Shown here in pieces: positions 39,419 to 47,229 of a DNA stretch of 64,000 nucleotides (positions are counted from its first letter, which is position 1; each line of letters starts with the position of its first letter). The notes beneath the pieces are model-generated. The model was not told where the DNA came from. It saw only the letters and a program-made list of their open reading frames with translations, and searched no databases. Location of the stretch: assembly GCF_004123905.1 (NCBI RefSeq), contig NZ_MZXW01000015.1:310001-374000 (forward strand), given 5' to 3'. The stretch is from Bradyrhizobium betae (GTDB taxonomy: Bacteria; Pseudomonadota; Alphaproteobacteria; Rhizobiales; Xanthobacteraceae). Position numbers and translations under genes: made by a program.

Positions 39419-40825
39419 TCACCCGATCCGGTTCAGGCTGTTCCGGATCGTCGAGAAGATGCCGCCGATGTCCTTGCGCAGGGCATCGAGCATGTTGAAA
39501 TTGTCGAAGATGCGGGTGAGGCGGTCTTCGACCTCGCGCTTGCTCTTGGTGAGCGTTTCGACGCGCGAGGCCAGCGTTACGCCCGCGTTCGCCTCGATCT
39601 CGCCGACGGTTTTGGCCAGGAGATCGCGAGTGGTGCTGACGTCGGCGATCATCGCCTCGATGCCGAATACCGGGGCCTTCAGCGGAACGAGATCGGCCTG
39701 CGACTTCGACAATTCCGCCTTGAAGGCATGCAGCGTCGTCAGCGTCTCCTGCAGCGCGCCGAGGCGCTGGCGCGACTGGAGCACGAAATCGTTCAGCGCG
39801 TTCTGGCGCTCAGTGAGCGTCTTGCCGTCGGAATCGGTCTCGACTTCGCCGAGCGAGCGTTCGAGCTGGGCCTGGCGCTGGCCGAGCTCCTCGAAGTCGA
39901 GCCTGACAGCCTTGAGAATGTTGAAGCTGTCGTCGATGCGGGCGAGGCGCTGCTCGATCTCGACCTTGTTCTTTGACAGCGTCTCGACGCGGCTACCGAG
40001 CGGCGTTTCGCCGCCGGTCTCGAGCTCCTCGATGTCCTTTGCGAGCCGGTCATGGCTGAGGCCAAGCTCGCCGATCAGGGCGTTGATGCCGGCATCCGTC
40101 GAGCGCAGCGGCACCAGTTCGGCATGGGATTTCCCCAGATCTTCCTTGTACTGGTTGAGGGTCGCAAACGTCTCCTGGACCGTGTTGACCCGCGTCAGCA
40201 GCGTCGATACGTCGCGCGCGATGTCCTTCAGCCGGTCGGCGAGGTTGTTCTTGCGGTCGTCGGTCTCGAGGTCGTGCAGCGAGCGCTCGAGCTGGTTCTG
40301 GCGGTCGCGGATCTCGGTGAAGACCGGCTCGACCGCGCGGCGCTGATCGGCGACCTTGCCGACCATGTCGCGCAACGCCTGCTGGCGGCGACGGATGTCG
40401 GCGAGCTGGTCGTGCATGTCGGTGGATTCGTTGCGGCCCTGCTGGAGCAGCGCGCGCTGCTCGGTCTCGCCCAGCTTGTCGTGGAGGGCGGAGACGGCCT
40501 CTCTGGGATCGCTCTCGATCAGGTGCTGGACGGTGGCATCGAGGTGGTTTTGCAGGGCATGGGCGACGACGACGTCCTCGCGGGTCTTCTTGAGGCGGTC
40601 GCGCAGCTTGTCGAGGCGCCGGTCCTGGCGCGACAGCCGCCAGGCGGTTGCGCCGATCAGCGCCAGCGCCAGGACCAGAAGCACGCCGGTCGCGATCCGC
40701 TGCGGCATGGATAGGCCCGCGAACAAAGCGGGCAAATGGGCGATGTCGTACCCAAACGCCTGCTGGGCGAGAAGTGCGACGGCGGCAAGCAAGACGAACC
40801 AGGCAACCAGGACAAACAGCCACAT
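39419..40825 (-). CDS. Membrane-anchored coiled-coil protein with internal duplication
   Basis: A 468-residue protein. The ATG at 40825 follows GAGGAAG. Two N-terminal membrane helices (about residues 4-24 and 45-65) are followed by about 390 residues of continuous coiled coil. A block of about 150 residues appears twice: RVNTVQETFATLNQYKEDLG...SRVETLSKNKVEIEQRL and RLGALQETLTTLHAFKAELS...SRVETLTKSKREVEDRL. The architecture suggests a structural or tethering protein at the inner membrane. No known family was recognised. Confidence 0.7.
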   Translation of the reverse strand: MWLFVLVAWFVLLAAVALLAQQAFGYDIAHLPALFAGLSMPQRIATGVLLVLALALIGATAWRLSRQDRRLDKLRDRLKKTREDVVVAHALQNHLDATVQHLIESDPREAVSALHDKLGETEQRALLQQGRNESTDMHDQLADIRRRQQALRDMVGKVADQRRAVEPVFTEIRDRQNQLERSLHDLETDDRKNNLADRLKDIARDVSTLLTRVNTVQETFATLNQYKEDLGKSHAELVPLRSTDAGINALIGELGLSHDRLAKDIEELETGGETPLGSRVETLSKNKVEIEQRLARIDDSFNILKAVRLDFEELGQRQAQLERSLGEVETDSDGKTLTERQNALNDFVLQSRQRLGALQETLTTLHAFKAELSKSQADLVPLKAPVFGIEAMIADVSTTRDLLAKTVGEIEANAGVTLASRVETLTKSKREVEDRLTRIFDNFNMLDALRKDIGGIFSTIRNSLNRIG

Positions 40826-41023
40826 CGTGACTTCCTCACGCCGGCACACAATCTCGCCATAGTTGCTATTGGAGAGCGGAACCGAGATCAAGAGGCGCGC
40901 GGGCCGGCGGACGTGCCAGCTAACGCGATCCACAGCCGTCGGCGTCAGCCGATTGGTGGAGGGCGGTTTGTGGAGTGCCGGGTTTTCCCGAGGCAGGGGA
41001 CGGCGCTGGCCCAGTCCTCGGTC

Positions 41024-41063
41024 GTCATTCCGGGGCGGCGCAAAGCGCCGAGCCCGGAATGAC
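41024..41063. repeat. Short palindrome
   Basis: GTCATTCCGGG/CCCGGAATGAC with an inner GGCGC/GCGCC pairing, next to the 3' end of the FAH-family gene. Confidence 0.65.
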
Positions 41064-41073
41064 GGGGAGAGAG

Positions 41074-41862
41074 CTACAGCCGAAACTCGTTGGTCAGCTC
41101 GCCGATGCCGTCGATCGCGACGGTCACAATATTCACCGGCTCCTTCATCACGCCGACGCCGACCGAGGTGCCGACGGCAATGAGGTCGCCAGGGAGCAGG
41201 GTCATGTCGTGAGAGATCCTGCTGACCAGCTCTTGCGCGGAAAAGATCATGTCCGAGATCGGATAGTTCTGCCGCTCCGCGCCGTTGAGGATGGTGCGAA
41301 CCACGAGCTTCGCCGGATCGAGGCCGGTCGCGATGATAGGGCCGAACGGGCCGTAATCGTCGATGCCCTTGGCGCGGGCCCATTGCGGGAAGGTCGGATC
41401 GCTGGTCAGGATGTCGTTGGCGGTGATGTCGTTGACGCAGGTGTAGCCGAAGATGAAGCTGTCGGCTTCCGCAGGCGTGACGCGGGCGCAGGTCTTGCCG
41501 ATGACGATGCCGAGCTCGCCCTCATAGGTGGTCTTGCCGTCGTAGTAGGAGGGGCGGCGGATCACGGCGCCCGGCGTCGTGATGCTGGTGGTGGCCTTGA
41601 GCAGATAGAGCGGCTCCGGCGGCTCCGGCTGGTTGAGTTTGGCCGCGAGCGCGTGAAAATTATTCCAGAGCGCGACGATCTTGCTGGGCGCGCAGGGCGC
41701 CAGCAGCTCGACCTCCGACAACGCCAGCATCTTGCCGGTAGCGGCATGGCGGCCGAACATCTCGCCTTCCTGCACGCTGATGCCTGATGGCGTCAGGGTG
41801 CCGAAGCCGGTCGCGCCATTATTCCGGAAGCGCAGCCATTGTTTCATCTCGCCCGCCATCAC
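41074..41862 (-). CDS. Fumarylacetoacetate hydrolase family protein
   Basis: A 262-residue enzyme. The metal-binding motif YEGELGIVIGK and a downstream NDITANDILTSD segment (Asp ligands) are those of FAH-fold hydratases, isomerases and decarboxylases, and VGVGVMKEP near the end fits. An N-terminal domain (about residues 1-60) precedes the FAH core. It overlaps the upstream ketopantoate-reductase-like gene by 4 bp (ATGA), so the two are co-translated. The substrate is unknown. Confidence 0.9.
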   Translation of the reverse strand: MMAGEMKQWLRFRNNGATGFGTLTPSGISVQEGEMFGRHAATGKMLALSEVELLAPCAPSKIVALWNNFHALAAKLNQPEPPEPLYLLKATTSITTPGAVIRRPSYYDGKTTYEGELGIVIGKTCARVTPAEADSFIFGYTCVNDITANDILTSDPTFPQWARAKGIDDYGPFGPIIATGLDPAKLVVRTILNGAERQNYPISDMIFSAQELVSRISHDMTLLPGDLIAVGTSVGVGVMKEPVNIVTVAIDGIGELTNEFRL

Positions 41863-42878
41863 GCCACCGCCAGTGCGCGGGGATCCGATGGCGCCGAGAC
41901 GCCGTCATAGAGGCCGGCGATGCGGGCGCGTTGGGTCACCATGGCCAGCACCGAGTCGAGCGCGGGCGTCGCGATCCCGGTCAGGCGGCCCATCTCCTGC
42001 ACCACCGTGACGAGCGGGTCGATCTCCATCGGGCGGCCGCGCTCGAGATCCTGGAGCATCGAGGTCTTGTGCGCGCCGACCTTGCGGGCGCCCTCGATGC
42101 GGCGTTCGACGTCGACGCGGAATTTGACGCCGAAGGTTTCGGCGATCGCTTGCGTCTCCATCATGATCGCGCGCGACAGCGCCCGCGTGGACGGATCGGT
42201 GCAGATCACGTCGAGCGTGGCATGGGTCAGCGCGCTGATCGGGTTGAAGCAGACATTGCCCCACAGCTTGAGCCAGATCTCGTCGCGGATGCGGTCGAGC
42301 ACCGGCGCTTTCAGCCCGGCTGCGACGAACAGGTCGGCGAGGCGCTGCACGTCGGACGTGATCTCGCCGGAGGGCTCGCCGAGCGGAAAATTGTTGCCGT
42401 AGACGTGGCGGATCACGCCGGGCGCCTCGATCTCGGTGGCGGGATAGACGATGCAGCCGATGGCACGCTCGGCGCCGATCTCGCGCCACTGCCGCCCGCC
42501 GGGGTCGATGCTCTCCAGCGTCGAGTTCTCGTATTGGCCGCCGTGCTTGTGGAAGTACCAATAGGGGATGCCGTTGACGGCGGTGACGATGCGGGTGTGG
42601 GGCCCGAGCAGCGGCTGCATCTTCTCGATCACGCCGGTGATCGAATGCGCCTTCAGCGTGATGATGATGTAGTCCTGCACGCCGAGCTCGGCGGGATCGT
42701 CGGTGCAGCGCGGATGTACAATGTGCTTCTCCTCACCCGCGAGCAGCGTCAGCCCGTGCTCGCGCATCGCGGCGAGGTGGGCGCCGCGTGCGATCAGGCT
42801 GACATCGGCGCCAGCGCGCGCGAGCTGAACCCCGAGATATCCGCCGATCGCGCCGGCGCCGTAGATGCAGATCTTCAT
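41859..42878 (-). CDS. 2-dehydropantoate 2-reductase family protein
   Basis: A 339-residue dehydrogenase. The N-terminal NADP-binding Rossmann motif is YGAGAIGGYLGVQLARAG. The catalytic-type Lys is in LKAHSITGV or in DEIWLKLWGNVCFNPISALT, and the C-terminal helical domain contains the family's ALDSVL. PanE makes pantoate for CoA synthesis. The tight coupling to an FAH-family hydrolase suggests instead a catabolic 2-oxo/2-hydroxy acid pathway, so panE is not assigned. Confidence 0.85.
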   Translation of the reverse strand: MKICIYGAGAIGGYLGVQLARAGADVSLIARGAHLAAMREHGLTLLAGEEKHIVHPRCTDDPAELGVQDYIIITLKAHSITGVIEKMQPLLGPHTRIVTAVNGIPYWYFHKHGGQYENSTLESIDPGGRQWREIGAERAIGCIVYPATEIEAPGVIRHVYGNNFPLGEPSGEITSDVQRLADLFVAAGLKAPVLDRIRDEIWLKLWGNVCFNPISALTHATLDVICTDPSTRALSRAIMMETQAIAETFGVKFRVDVERRIEGARKVGAHKTSMLQDLERGRPMEIDPLVTVVQEMGRLTGIATPALDSVLAMVTQRARIAGLYDGVSAPSDPRALAVA

Positions 42879-42979
42879 GAAATCCTCGCGGGAGACCGGA
42901 ATTTGGGACGAAAGATCCGGTCCGGCGCGAACAGGTTCGAGCCGGGGCCGGTAGTCGCAGGGGAAGGGTTGCCGCCCTA

Positions 42980-43016
42980 AAGCGCGATGAGATCTGGAGG
43001 AATCGTCATCGCGCTT
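42980..43016. repeat. Dispersed palindrome (AAGCGCGATGA type)
   Basis: AAGCGCGATGA at 42980-42990 pairs perfectly with TCATCGCGCTT at 43006-43016. I recall this as a frequent intergenic element in bradyrhizobia. It lies just beyond the stop of the CBS gene and may serve as its 3' end. Confidence 0.75.
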
Positions 43017-43028
43017 CAGGTTATTGCT

Positions 43029-43457
43029 CTAGGCTGCCGCTTGCGGCTTGCCGTTGATCGCTTCGTCCATGGCAGCAGCGATGTCGCGCATGCTGATGAC
43101 CGAGACGAGGCTGTAGTCGTCGATCACGGGCAGGTGCCGGATGTGATTGCGGTTCATCAGGTGCCGGACGTGCTCGATCGTGTCGGTCGAGGTGCAGGAG
43201 ATAAGTTGCTGCACCGAGACGAGCTGAGAGACCTTGATGTTGACGGCGTTGGCGCCGTGCTCGGCGACCGCGCGCACCACGTCGCGCTCGGTGAACATGC
43301 CGACCGCGGTGTTGCCCTCGGAACGGACCACGTCCTTGACCACCAGCGCGCTGATGTTGTTGGCGCGCATCAGCTTGGCGGCGATACCCACCGTTTCGTT
43401 CATTCGCACCGTAACAACGCGCGGCGTCTTCTTGCGCAGAATGTCTCCGACCAGCAT
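43029..43457 (-). CDS. CBS-pair domain protein, candidate oxalate regulon member
   Basis: A 142-residue protein consisting only of two CBS motifs: MLVGDILRKKTPRVVTVRMN...GMFTERDVVRAVAEHG and VQQLISCTSTDTIEHVRHLM...VISMRDIAAAMDE. CBS pairs bind adenine nucleotides or CoA derivatives and act as energy sensors. No enzymatic domain is attached. Its promoter carries a copy of the 17-bp GntR operator found upstream of the oxalate genes, with a TTGACG -35 box. It could sense AMP/ATP or a CoA ester during oxalate growth, but this is inference. Confidence 0.9.
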   Translation of the reverse strand: MLVGDILRKKTPRVVTVRMNETVGIAAKLMRANNISALVVKDVVRSEGNTAVGMFTERDVVRAVAEHGANAVNIKVSQLVSVQQLISCTSTDTIEHVRHLMNRNHIRHLPVIDDYSLVSVISMRDIAAAMDEAINGKPQAAA

Positions 43458-43491
43458 TGCAACCTCCCTAGGTGAATGACAGGGTTAAGTG

Positions 43492-43516
43492 TGGTATACA
43501 TAATGCCAATCGTCAA
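43492..43516 (-). promoter_or_regulatory. GntR-type operator and -35 box of the CBS gene
   Basis: On the + strand TGGTATACATAATGCCA (43492-43508) matches the operator TGGCAT-N5-ATGCCA with one change in the arms. A TTGACG -35 hexamer reading on the minus strand is at 43516-43511, two bases upstream of the operator. A repressor bound here would cover the -10/-35 spacer. Confidence 0.6.
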
Positions 43517-43581
43517 GCATTCGATTTGGCTGATCCGAAAATTCTTGCGGCAGCAATGCTGACGTTTGACGCGTACCAAAA

Positions 43582-43618
43582 CGACAAAAAGAAAGGGGCG
43601 CATCGTTGCGCCCCTTTC
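43582..43618 (-). terminator. Rho-independent terminator of the first OFA transporter gene
   Basis: A perfect 12-bp stem (GAAAGGGGCGCA / TGCGCCCCTTTC, loop TCGT) is followed on the minus strand by TTTTTGTCG. It lies 27 bp after the transporter stop and upstream of the CBS promoter, so the two genes are separate units. Confidence 0.85.
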
Positions 43619-43644
43619 TCAATCTTGCAAGGTGTGTGTGGTTG

Positions 43645-44967
43645 TTACGCCGTCTCGGTCTTGGCGGCGCCCGTTGCGGCATTGGCGCTCTCGGCTTCCT
43701 TGCCGAGGATGAAGGAGCGGCGCATCGGCTTGATCACGAACAGCGCCATCAGCGCCGCGGTTGCATTCAAGGCAACTGCCACCACGAACACGGCCTTCCA
43801 GCCGTAGGTCGCCGAGATCACGCTCGCGAGCGGGACGAGCAGGGACGCGGTGCCCTTGGCGGTGTAGAGCATGCCGTTGTTGGTGGTTGCGAACTTCGAG
43901 CCGAAGGTGTCGCCGCAGGTCGCCGGGAACAGCGAGTAGATTTCGCCGAACACGCCGAAATACACCGCGGTCGCGAGCACGAACACCACCGGGATGTGAC
44001 CGTAAGCCGACAGCGTCAGCAGCATCAGCGCCGCCGTGCCGAAGGCGATGAACATGGTGTTCTCGCGGCCGATATTGTCGGAGACGAAGCCGAAGAACGG
44101 GCGTCCAAAACCATCGAAGATGCGGTCGAGCGAGATCGCGAAGGTCAATGCCGCCATCTGGAAGCCTGCAAGCGTCACCGGCGTATCGGCGATCTTGAAG
44201 TCGTGTGCGATGGGCGCGATCTGCGCCGCAGTCATCAGGCCGCCGGAAGCGACCATGACGAAAACGAGGTACATCACCCAGAAAATAGGGGCGCGCAGCA
44301 CTTGCGGCGGGGTGAAGTCGATCTTGGTCTGCGGCAGGTTGAGCTGCTTCTTCTTCGGCGGAATCGAGAGCCGCGGCGGCTGGATGAAGAAGGCGAGGAT
44401 GAAGACGATCACGCCCTGGCCGATGCCGAAGGTGAGGAAGGCGTGCTGATAGCCGCTCGTTGCGATCATGGTCGCGATCGGTACGATGGTGAGGGCTGCG
44501 CCTGCGCCGAAGCCGGCAGCGGTCGCGCCGGCGGCGAGGCCGCGGCGATCAGGGAACCATTTCAGCGCGTTGCCGACGCAGGTGCCGTAGACCGCGCCCG
44601 CGCCCATGCCGCCGATGACGGCGGCGGTATAGAGCAGGGCAAGGCTATCGGCGTAGGAGTTGAGAATCCAGGACAGCGCGATCATCACGCCGCCGAACAT
44701 GATGACGATGCGCGGGCCGTATTTGTCGACGAACCAGGCCTCGATCGGCACCAGCCAGGTCTCGGTGACGACGAAGATGGTGAAGGCAAGCTGGATCGCG
44801 GCGCGACCCCAATGGTGCTCGTGATCGATCGGATCGACGAACAGCGTCCAGCCATATTGCAGATTGGCGATCATCGCCATGCAGACGATGCCCATGGCAA
44901 GCTGGAGCCAACGGAAACCTGTGCGAAGGGGCGCAGCCGTGACGGCGCCATCCGTGCTGGAAATCAT
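43645..44967 (-). CDS. OFA family (oxalate/formate antiporter) MFS transporter 1
   Basis: A 440-residue, twelve-helix major facilitator protein. The ATG at 44967 follows GGGAGG. It carries OFA hallmarks: LQYGWTLFVDPI in helix 1, ETWLVPIEAWFVDKYGPRIV between helices 2 and 3, YGTCVGNALKWFPDRRGLAAG, and FGEIYSLFPATCGDTFGSKFATTNNGMLYTAKG. OxlT of Oxalobacter exchanges oxalate for formate; here the pathway ends in formate dehydrogenase, so simple oxalate uptake is also possible. A GntR operator copy lies about 110 bp upstream. It is 50-60% similar by eye to the next transporter. Confidence 0.92.
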   Translation of the reverse strand: MISSTDGAVTAAPLRTGFRWLQLAMGIVCMAMIANLQYGWTLFVDPIDHEHHWGRAAIQLAFTIFVVTETWLVPIEAWFVDKYGPRIVIMFGGVMIALSWILNSYADSLALLYTAAVIGGMGAGAVYGTCVGNALKWFPDRRGLAAGATAAGFGAGAALTIVPIATMIATSGYQHAFLTFGIGQGVIVFILAFFIQPPRLSIPPKKKQLNLPQTKIDFTPPQVLRAPIFWVMYLVFVMVASGGLMTAAQIAPIAHDFKIADTPVTLAGFQMAALTFAISLDRIFDGFGRPFFGFVSDNIGRENTMFIAFGTAALMLLTLSAYGHIPVVFVLATAVYFGVFGEIYSLFPATCGDTFGSKFATTNNGMLYTAKGTASLLVPLASVISATYGWKAVFVVAVALNATAALMALFVIKPMRRSFILGKEAESANAATGAAKTETA

Positions 44968-45068
44968 CAACAACCTCCCAAGGCGCCTGATTGAATGCGA
45001 CCTGGGATTGCAAGATGACCCAGTGTCGCAAATATTGTGGCTTATCGTCGCAAGCGCGGCGCGGAGCT

Positions 45069-45093
45069 TGGTATACCATATTCCAGAATGCAA
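45069..45093 (-). promoter_or_regulatory. GntR-type operator and -35 box of OFA transporter 1
   Basis: TGGTATACCATATTCCA at 45069-45085 (one base off in each arm relative to TGGCAT-N5-ATGCCA) and a TTGCAT -35-like hexamer on the minus strand at 45093-45088, two bases upstream of the operator. The first ten bases also form the perfect palindrome TGGTATACCA. Confidence 0.55.
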
Positions 45094-45165
45094 GTCCTAT
45101 CTTGTAACGCGGCGCAAGAAAAGTCCGCGGTTCCACCAGCCTCAGTGGTAGCCGGGCGTTCCGCC

Positions 45166-45200
45166 CAAAAACGAAAACGCCCGGCCGCGAGGCCGGGCGT
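45166..45200 (-). terminator. Rho-independent terminator of OFA transporter 2
   Basis: A 10-bp GC-rich stem (ACGCCCGGCC / GGCCGGGCGT, loop GCGA) followed on the minus strand by TTTCGTTTTT. It lies 31 bp after the stop at 45231. Confidence 0.88.
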
Positions 45201-45230
45201 CGTTGCTTGAAGTCTCTTGGGCGCAGCGCG

Positions 45231-46517
45231 TCAGACGGTCGATTTCGCGACCACCACCTTGCGCCAGGGTTTGAGCACCACGATCGCCAGCGCCGAGGCC
45301 AGGATGTTGGCGCCGGCCGCGATGATGAAGACGCTGTCCCAATTGCCCGACGATTGCTGCATGTAGTTGGCGATCGGGACCAGCAGCGCGGCGGTGCCCT
45401 TTGCGGTGTAGAGCAGGCCCGCATTGGTGGTCGCGAACTTGGCGCCGAACGTGTCGGTGCAGGTCGAGGGGAACAGCGAGTAGATCTCACCCCAGGCGAA
45501 GAACACGAAGCCCGAGAGCAGGACGAACCAGATCGGATCGTGGCCCCAGAGGTAGAGCATCCAGATGCCGACGCCTTCCATGCCGAAGGCGATGAACATC
45601 GTGTTCTCGCGGCCGATCATGTCCGAGATCCAGCCGAAGAACGGACGCGTCAGGCCGTTGAGCACGCGATCGATCGTCGCTGCGAACGTCACCGCGGTCA
45701 TCGTCACCGCCATCAGCGTCACCGGAACGCTGTCGACCTTCCAGTCGACCGCGATCGGCTTCAGATTCGCCGTCACCATCAGGCCGCCGGCGCCGACGAT
45801 CACGAACATGAAGTACATCAGCCAGAAGATCGGCTGGCGCAGCACCTCGGTCGGCTGGTAGTTGCGACGCGTCTGCACCAGCGCGGCGTTCGCCACCACG
45901 GCCGGCACCTGGCCTGCTTTCGGCGCGAGCAGGAAGAAGGCGAGGATGCAGATGATGATGCCTTGTCCGAGGCCGAAATAGAGGAAGGTGGTCTGGAAAC
46001 CGCTGTCCTTGATCATGGCCTGGATCGGCGCGACGGTGAGGGCAGAGCCGGCACCGAAGCCCGCGGCCGTGATGCCCGCGGCAAGACCGCGCTTGTCGGG
46101 AAACCATTTCAGCGCGTTGCCGACGCAGGTGCCGTAGACGCCACCGGCGCCGATGCCTGCGATGATCATGCCGAGATAGTAGCCGTTGAGCGTGGTCGCC
46201 TGCGCGTTGATCGCCCAGCCGACGGCGCAGAGTACGCCGCCGACCAGCACGACGATGCGCGGGCCGTATTTGTCGACGAACCATCCTTCGACCGGCACCA
46301 GCCAGGTCTCGAACAGCACGAACAACGTAAAGGCCCACTGGATCGATGCGCGATCCCAGCCGAATTTTTTCTGGATGTCGGGGACGAAGAACGTCCAGCC
46401 GTATTGATAATTGGCGATCATCACCATCGCCGCGACACCGACCGTCAATTGCGCCCAGCGATACGTGTCGCTAACGCGCGCGGCGGTCGGAGCTGTTGCC
46501 TGCACCATGTCCGTCAT
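45231..46517 (-). CDS. OFA family (oxalate/formate antiporter) MFS transporter 2
   Basis: A 428-residue, twelve-helix transporter with the same signatures as its neighbour (NYQYGWTFFVPDI, ETWLVPVEGWFVDKYGPRIV, YGTCVGNALKWFPDKRGLAAG, AWGEIYSLFPSTCTDTFGAKFATTNAGLLYTAKG). The two genes are adjacent paralogues in the same orientation but are separately terminated and separately preceded by operator copies. They may differ in affinity or in direction (oxalate in, formate out). The start at 46517 follows GGGAGGC. Confidence 0.92.
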   Translation of the reverse strand: MTDMVQATAPTAARVSDTYRWAQLTVGVAAMVMIANYQYGWTFFVPDIQKKFGWDRASIQWAFTLFVLFETWLVPVEGWFVDKYGPRIVVLVGGVLCAVGWAINAQATTLNGYYLGMIIAGIGAGGVYGTCVGNALKWFPDKRGLAAGITAAGFGAGSALTVAPIQAMIKDSGFQTTFLYFGLGQGIIICILAFFLLAPKAGQVPAVVANAALVQTRRNYQPTEVLRQPIFWLMYFMFVIVGAGGLMVTANLKPIAVDWKVDSVPVTLMAVTMTAVTFAATIDRVLNGLTRPFFGWISDMIGRENTMFIAFGMEGVGIWMLYLWGHDPIWFVLLSGFVFFAWGEIYSLFPSTCTDTFGAKFATTNAGLLYTAKGTAALLVPIANYMQQSSGNWDSVFIIAAGANILASALAIVVLKPWRKVVVAKSTV

Positions 46518-46568
46518 AAAGCCTCCCGTGGCGCCTCTAATTTTCTTGCGAGCGCTGGAGAGGCATTC

Positions 46569-46593
46569 TTGTATTCATTATGCCAAGGTTCAA
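46569..46593 (-). promoter_or_regulatory. GntR-type operator and -35 box of OFA transporter 2
   Basis: TTGTATTCATTATGCCA at 46569-46585, with one arm identical to and the other two bases off TGGCAT-N5-ATGCCA. The minus-strand TTGAAC at 46593-46588 would be the -35 box, with AAGAAT at -10 spacing of 17 nt. Confidence 0.5.
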
Positions 46594-46659
46594 GCGCTGG
46601 TCCGGCCACCGTGCGCAAATGCCGCAGACCTTGCCGGCCTGGGCTTGTGAATCGGACAG

Positions 46660-46694
46660 CGCAAATAGAAATGGCCCCGTCGTGCGGGGCCATT
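46660..46694 (-). terminator. Terminator downstream of the 45-aa gene
   Basis: A perfect 10-bp stem (AATGGCCCCG / CGGGGCCATT, loop TCGTG), followed on the minus strand by TTCTATTTG. It would end transcription from the small gene at 46812-46949 before the next operator. Confidence 0.7.
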
Positions 46695-46752
46695 CATCAA
46701 AAGTAGTACGTCGGCGATTTTGAAACCCGCGTGCCGATCCGGCAGCGCTAAA

Positions 46753-46797
46753 GCATGATCCGGAAAAGTGTGAAGCGGTTTTCCGAAAAGATCATGC
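46753..46797. repeat. Dispersed palindrome (GCATGATCCGGAAAA type)
   Basis: GCATGATC at 46753-46760 pairs with GATCATGC at 46790-46797, with inner CGGAAAA/TTTTCCG arms. I recall this as one of the commonest intergenic repeats in bradyrhizobia. It lies in the 3' untranslated part of the small gene. Confidence 0.8.
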
Positions 46798-46811
46798 GCA
46801 GGGTTTAACGC

Positions 46812-46949
46812 TTACAGGCCGAAGCGGGGCAGGTCGCCGTTGTGGTTGGAGATCTCGGCGCTCGCCATCAGGAAGCGATCGACCGCGGCCATGAAGCGAG
46901 CGAACAGCGAGGTGGTGGGCGCGAGCGCGACGGAAGCGGTCTTGGACAT
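46812..46949 (-). CDS. 45-aa microprotein behind a GntR operator
   Basis: An ATG at 46949 preceded by AAGGGA opens a 45-residue frame: MSKTASVALAPTTSLFARFM, then AAVDRFLMASAEISNHNGDL and PRFGL. It has an amphipathic helix in the middle, and I recall similar short bradyrhizobial proteins ending NGDLPxFGL. The gene has its own promoter (TGGACA-17-TAGATT) with an operator copy between the boxes, and its own terminator. It is therefore probably a genuine member of the oxalate regulon. The function is unknown; a helper peptide for a transporter or enzyme is conceivable. Confidence 0.7.
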   Translation of the reverse strand: MSKTASVALAPTTSLFARFMAAVDRFLMASAEISNHNGDLPRFGL

Positions 46950-47000
46950 CGGAAATCCCTTTCTTAAGACAGTCAGTATTGCTGTCTCATTTCGAAAGGC

Positions 47001-47029
47001 AATCTACGTATACCAGATGCCAGTGTCCA
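47001..47029 (-). promoter_or_regulatory. GntR-type operator and promoter of the 45-aa gene
   Basis: ACGTATACCAGATGCCA at 47006-47022 keeps one arm (ATGCCA) and the GTATACC core. On the minus strand TGGACA (47029-47024), a 17-nt spacer and TAGATT (47006-47001) form a plausible sigma-70 promoter, with the operator filling the spacer. Confidence 0.55.
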
Positions 47030-47229
47030 TGCATGCCATTGCATAGCAGCATGTCCTCTGCTGCATTGCAATATAATGATGCGTTAAAGCAGCCGGTCCG
47101 GGCATAAAACGCCCCAGAGTCGTTGAATCCGCGCCGTCTGGCTGTCGCGGTGCACAATCTGGCCTTGGCAGGGCAGTCCAAAGCCGTTAGTGGTCTGCCC
47201 CCTTTTCCAATCATCTATCAGAGTGGTTC

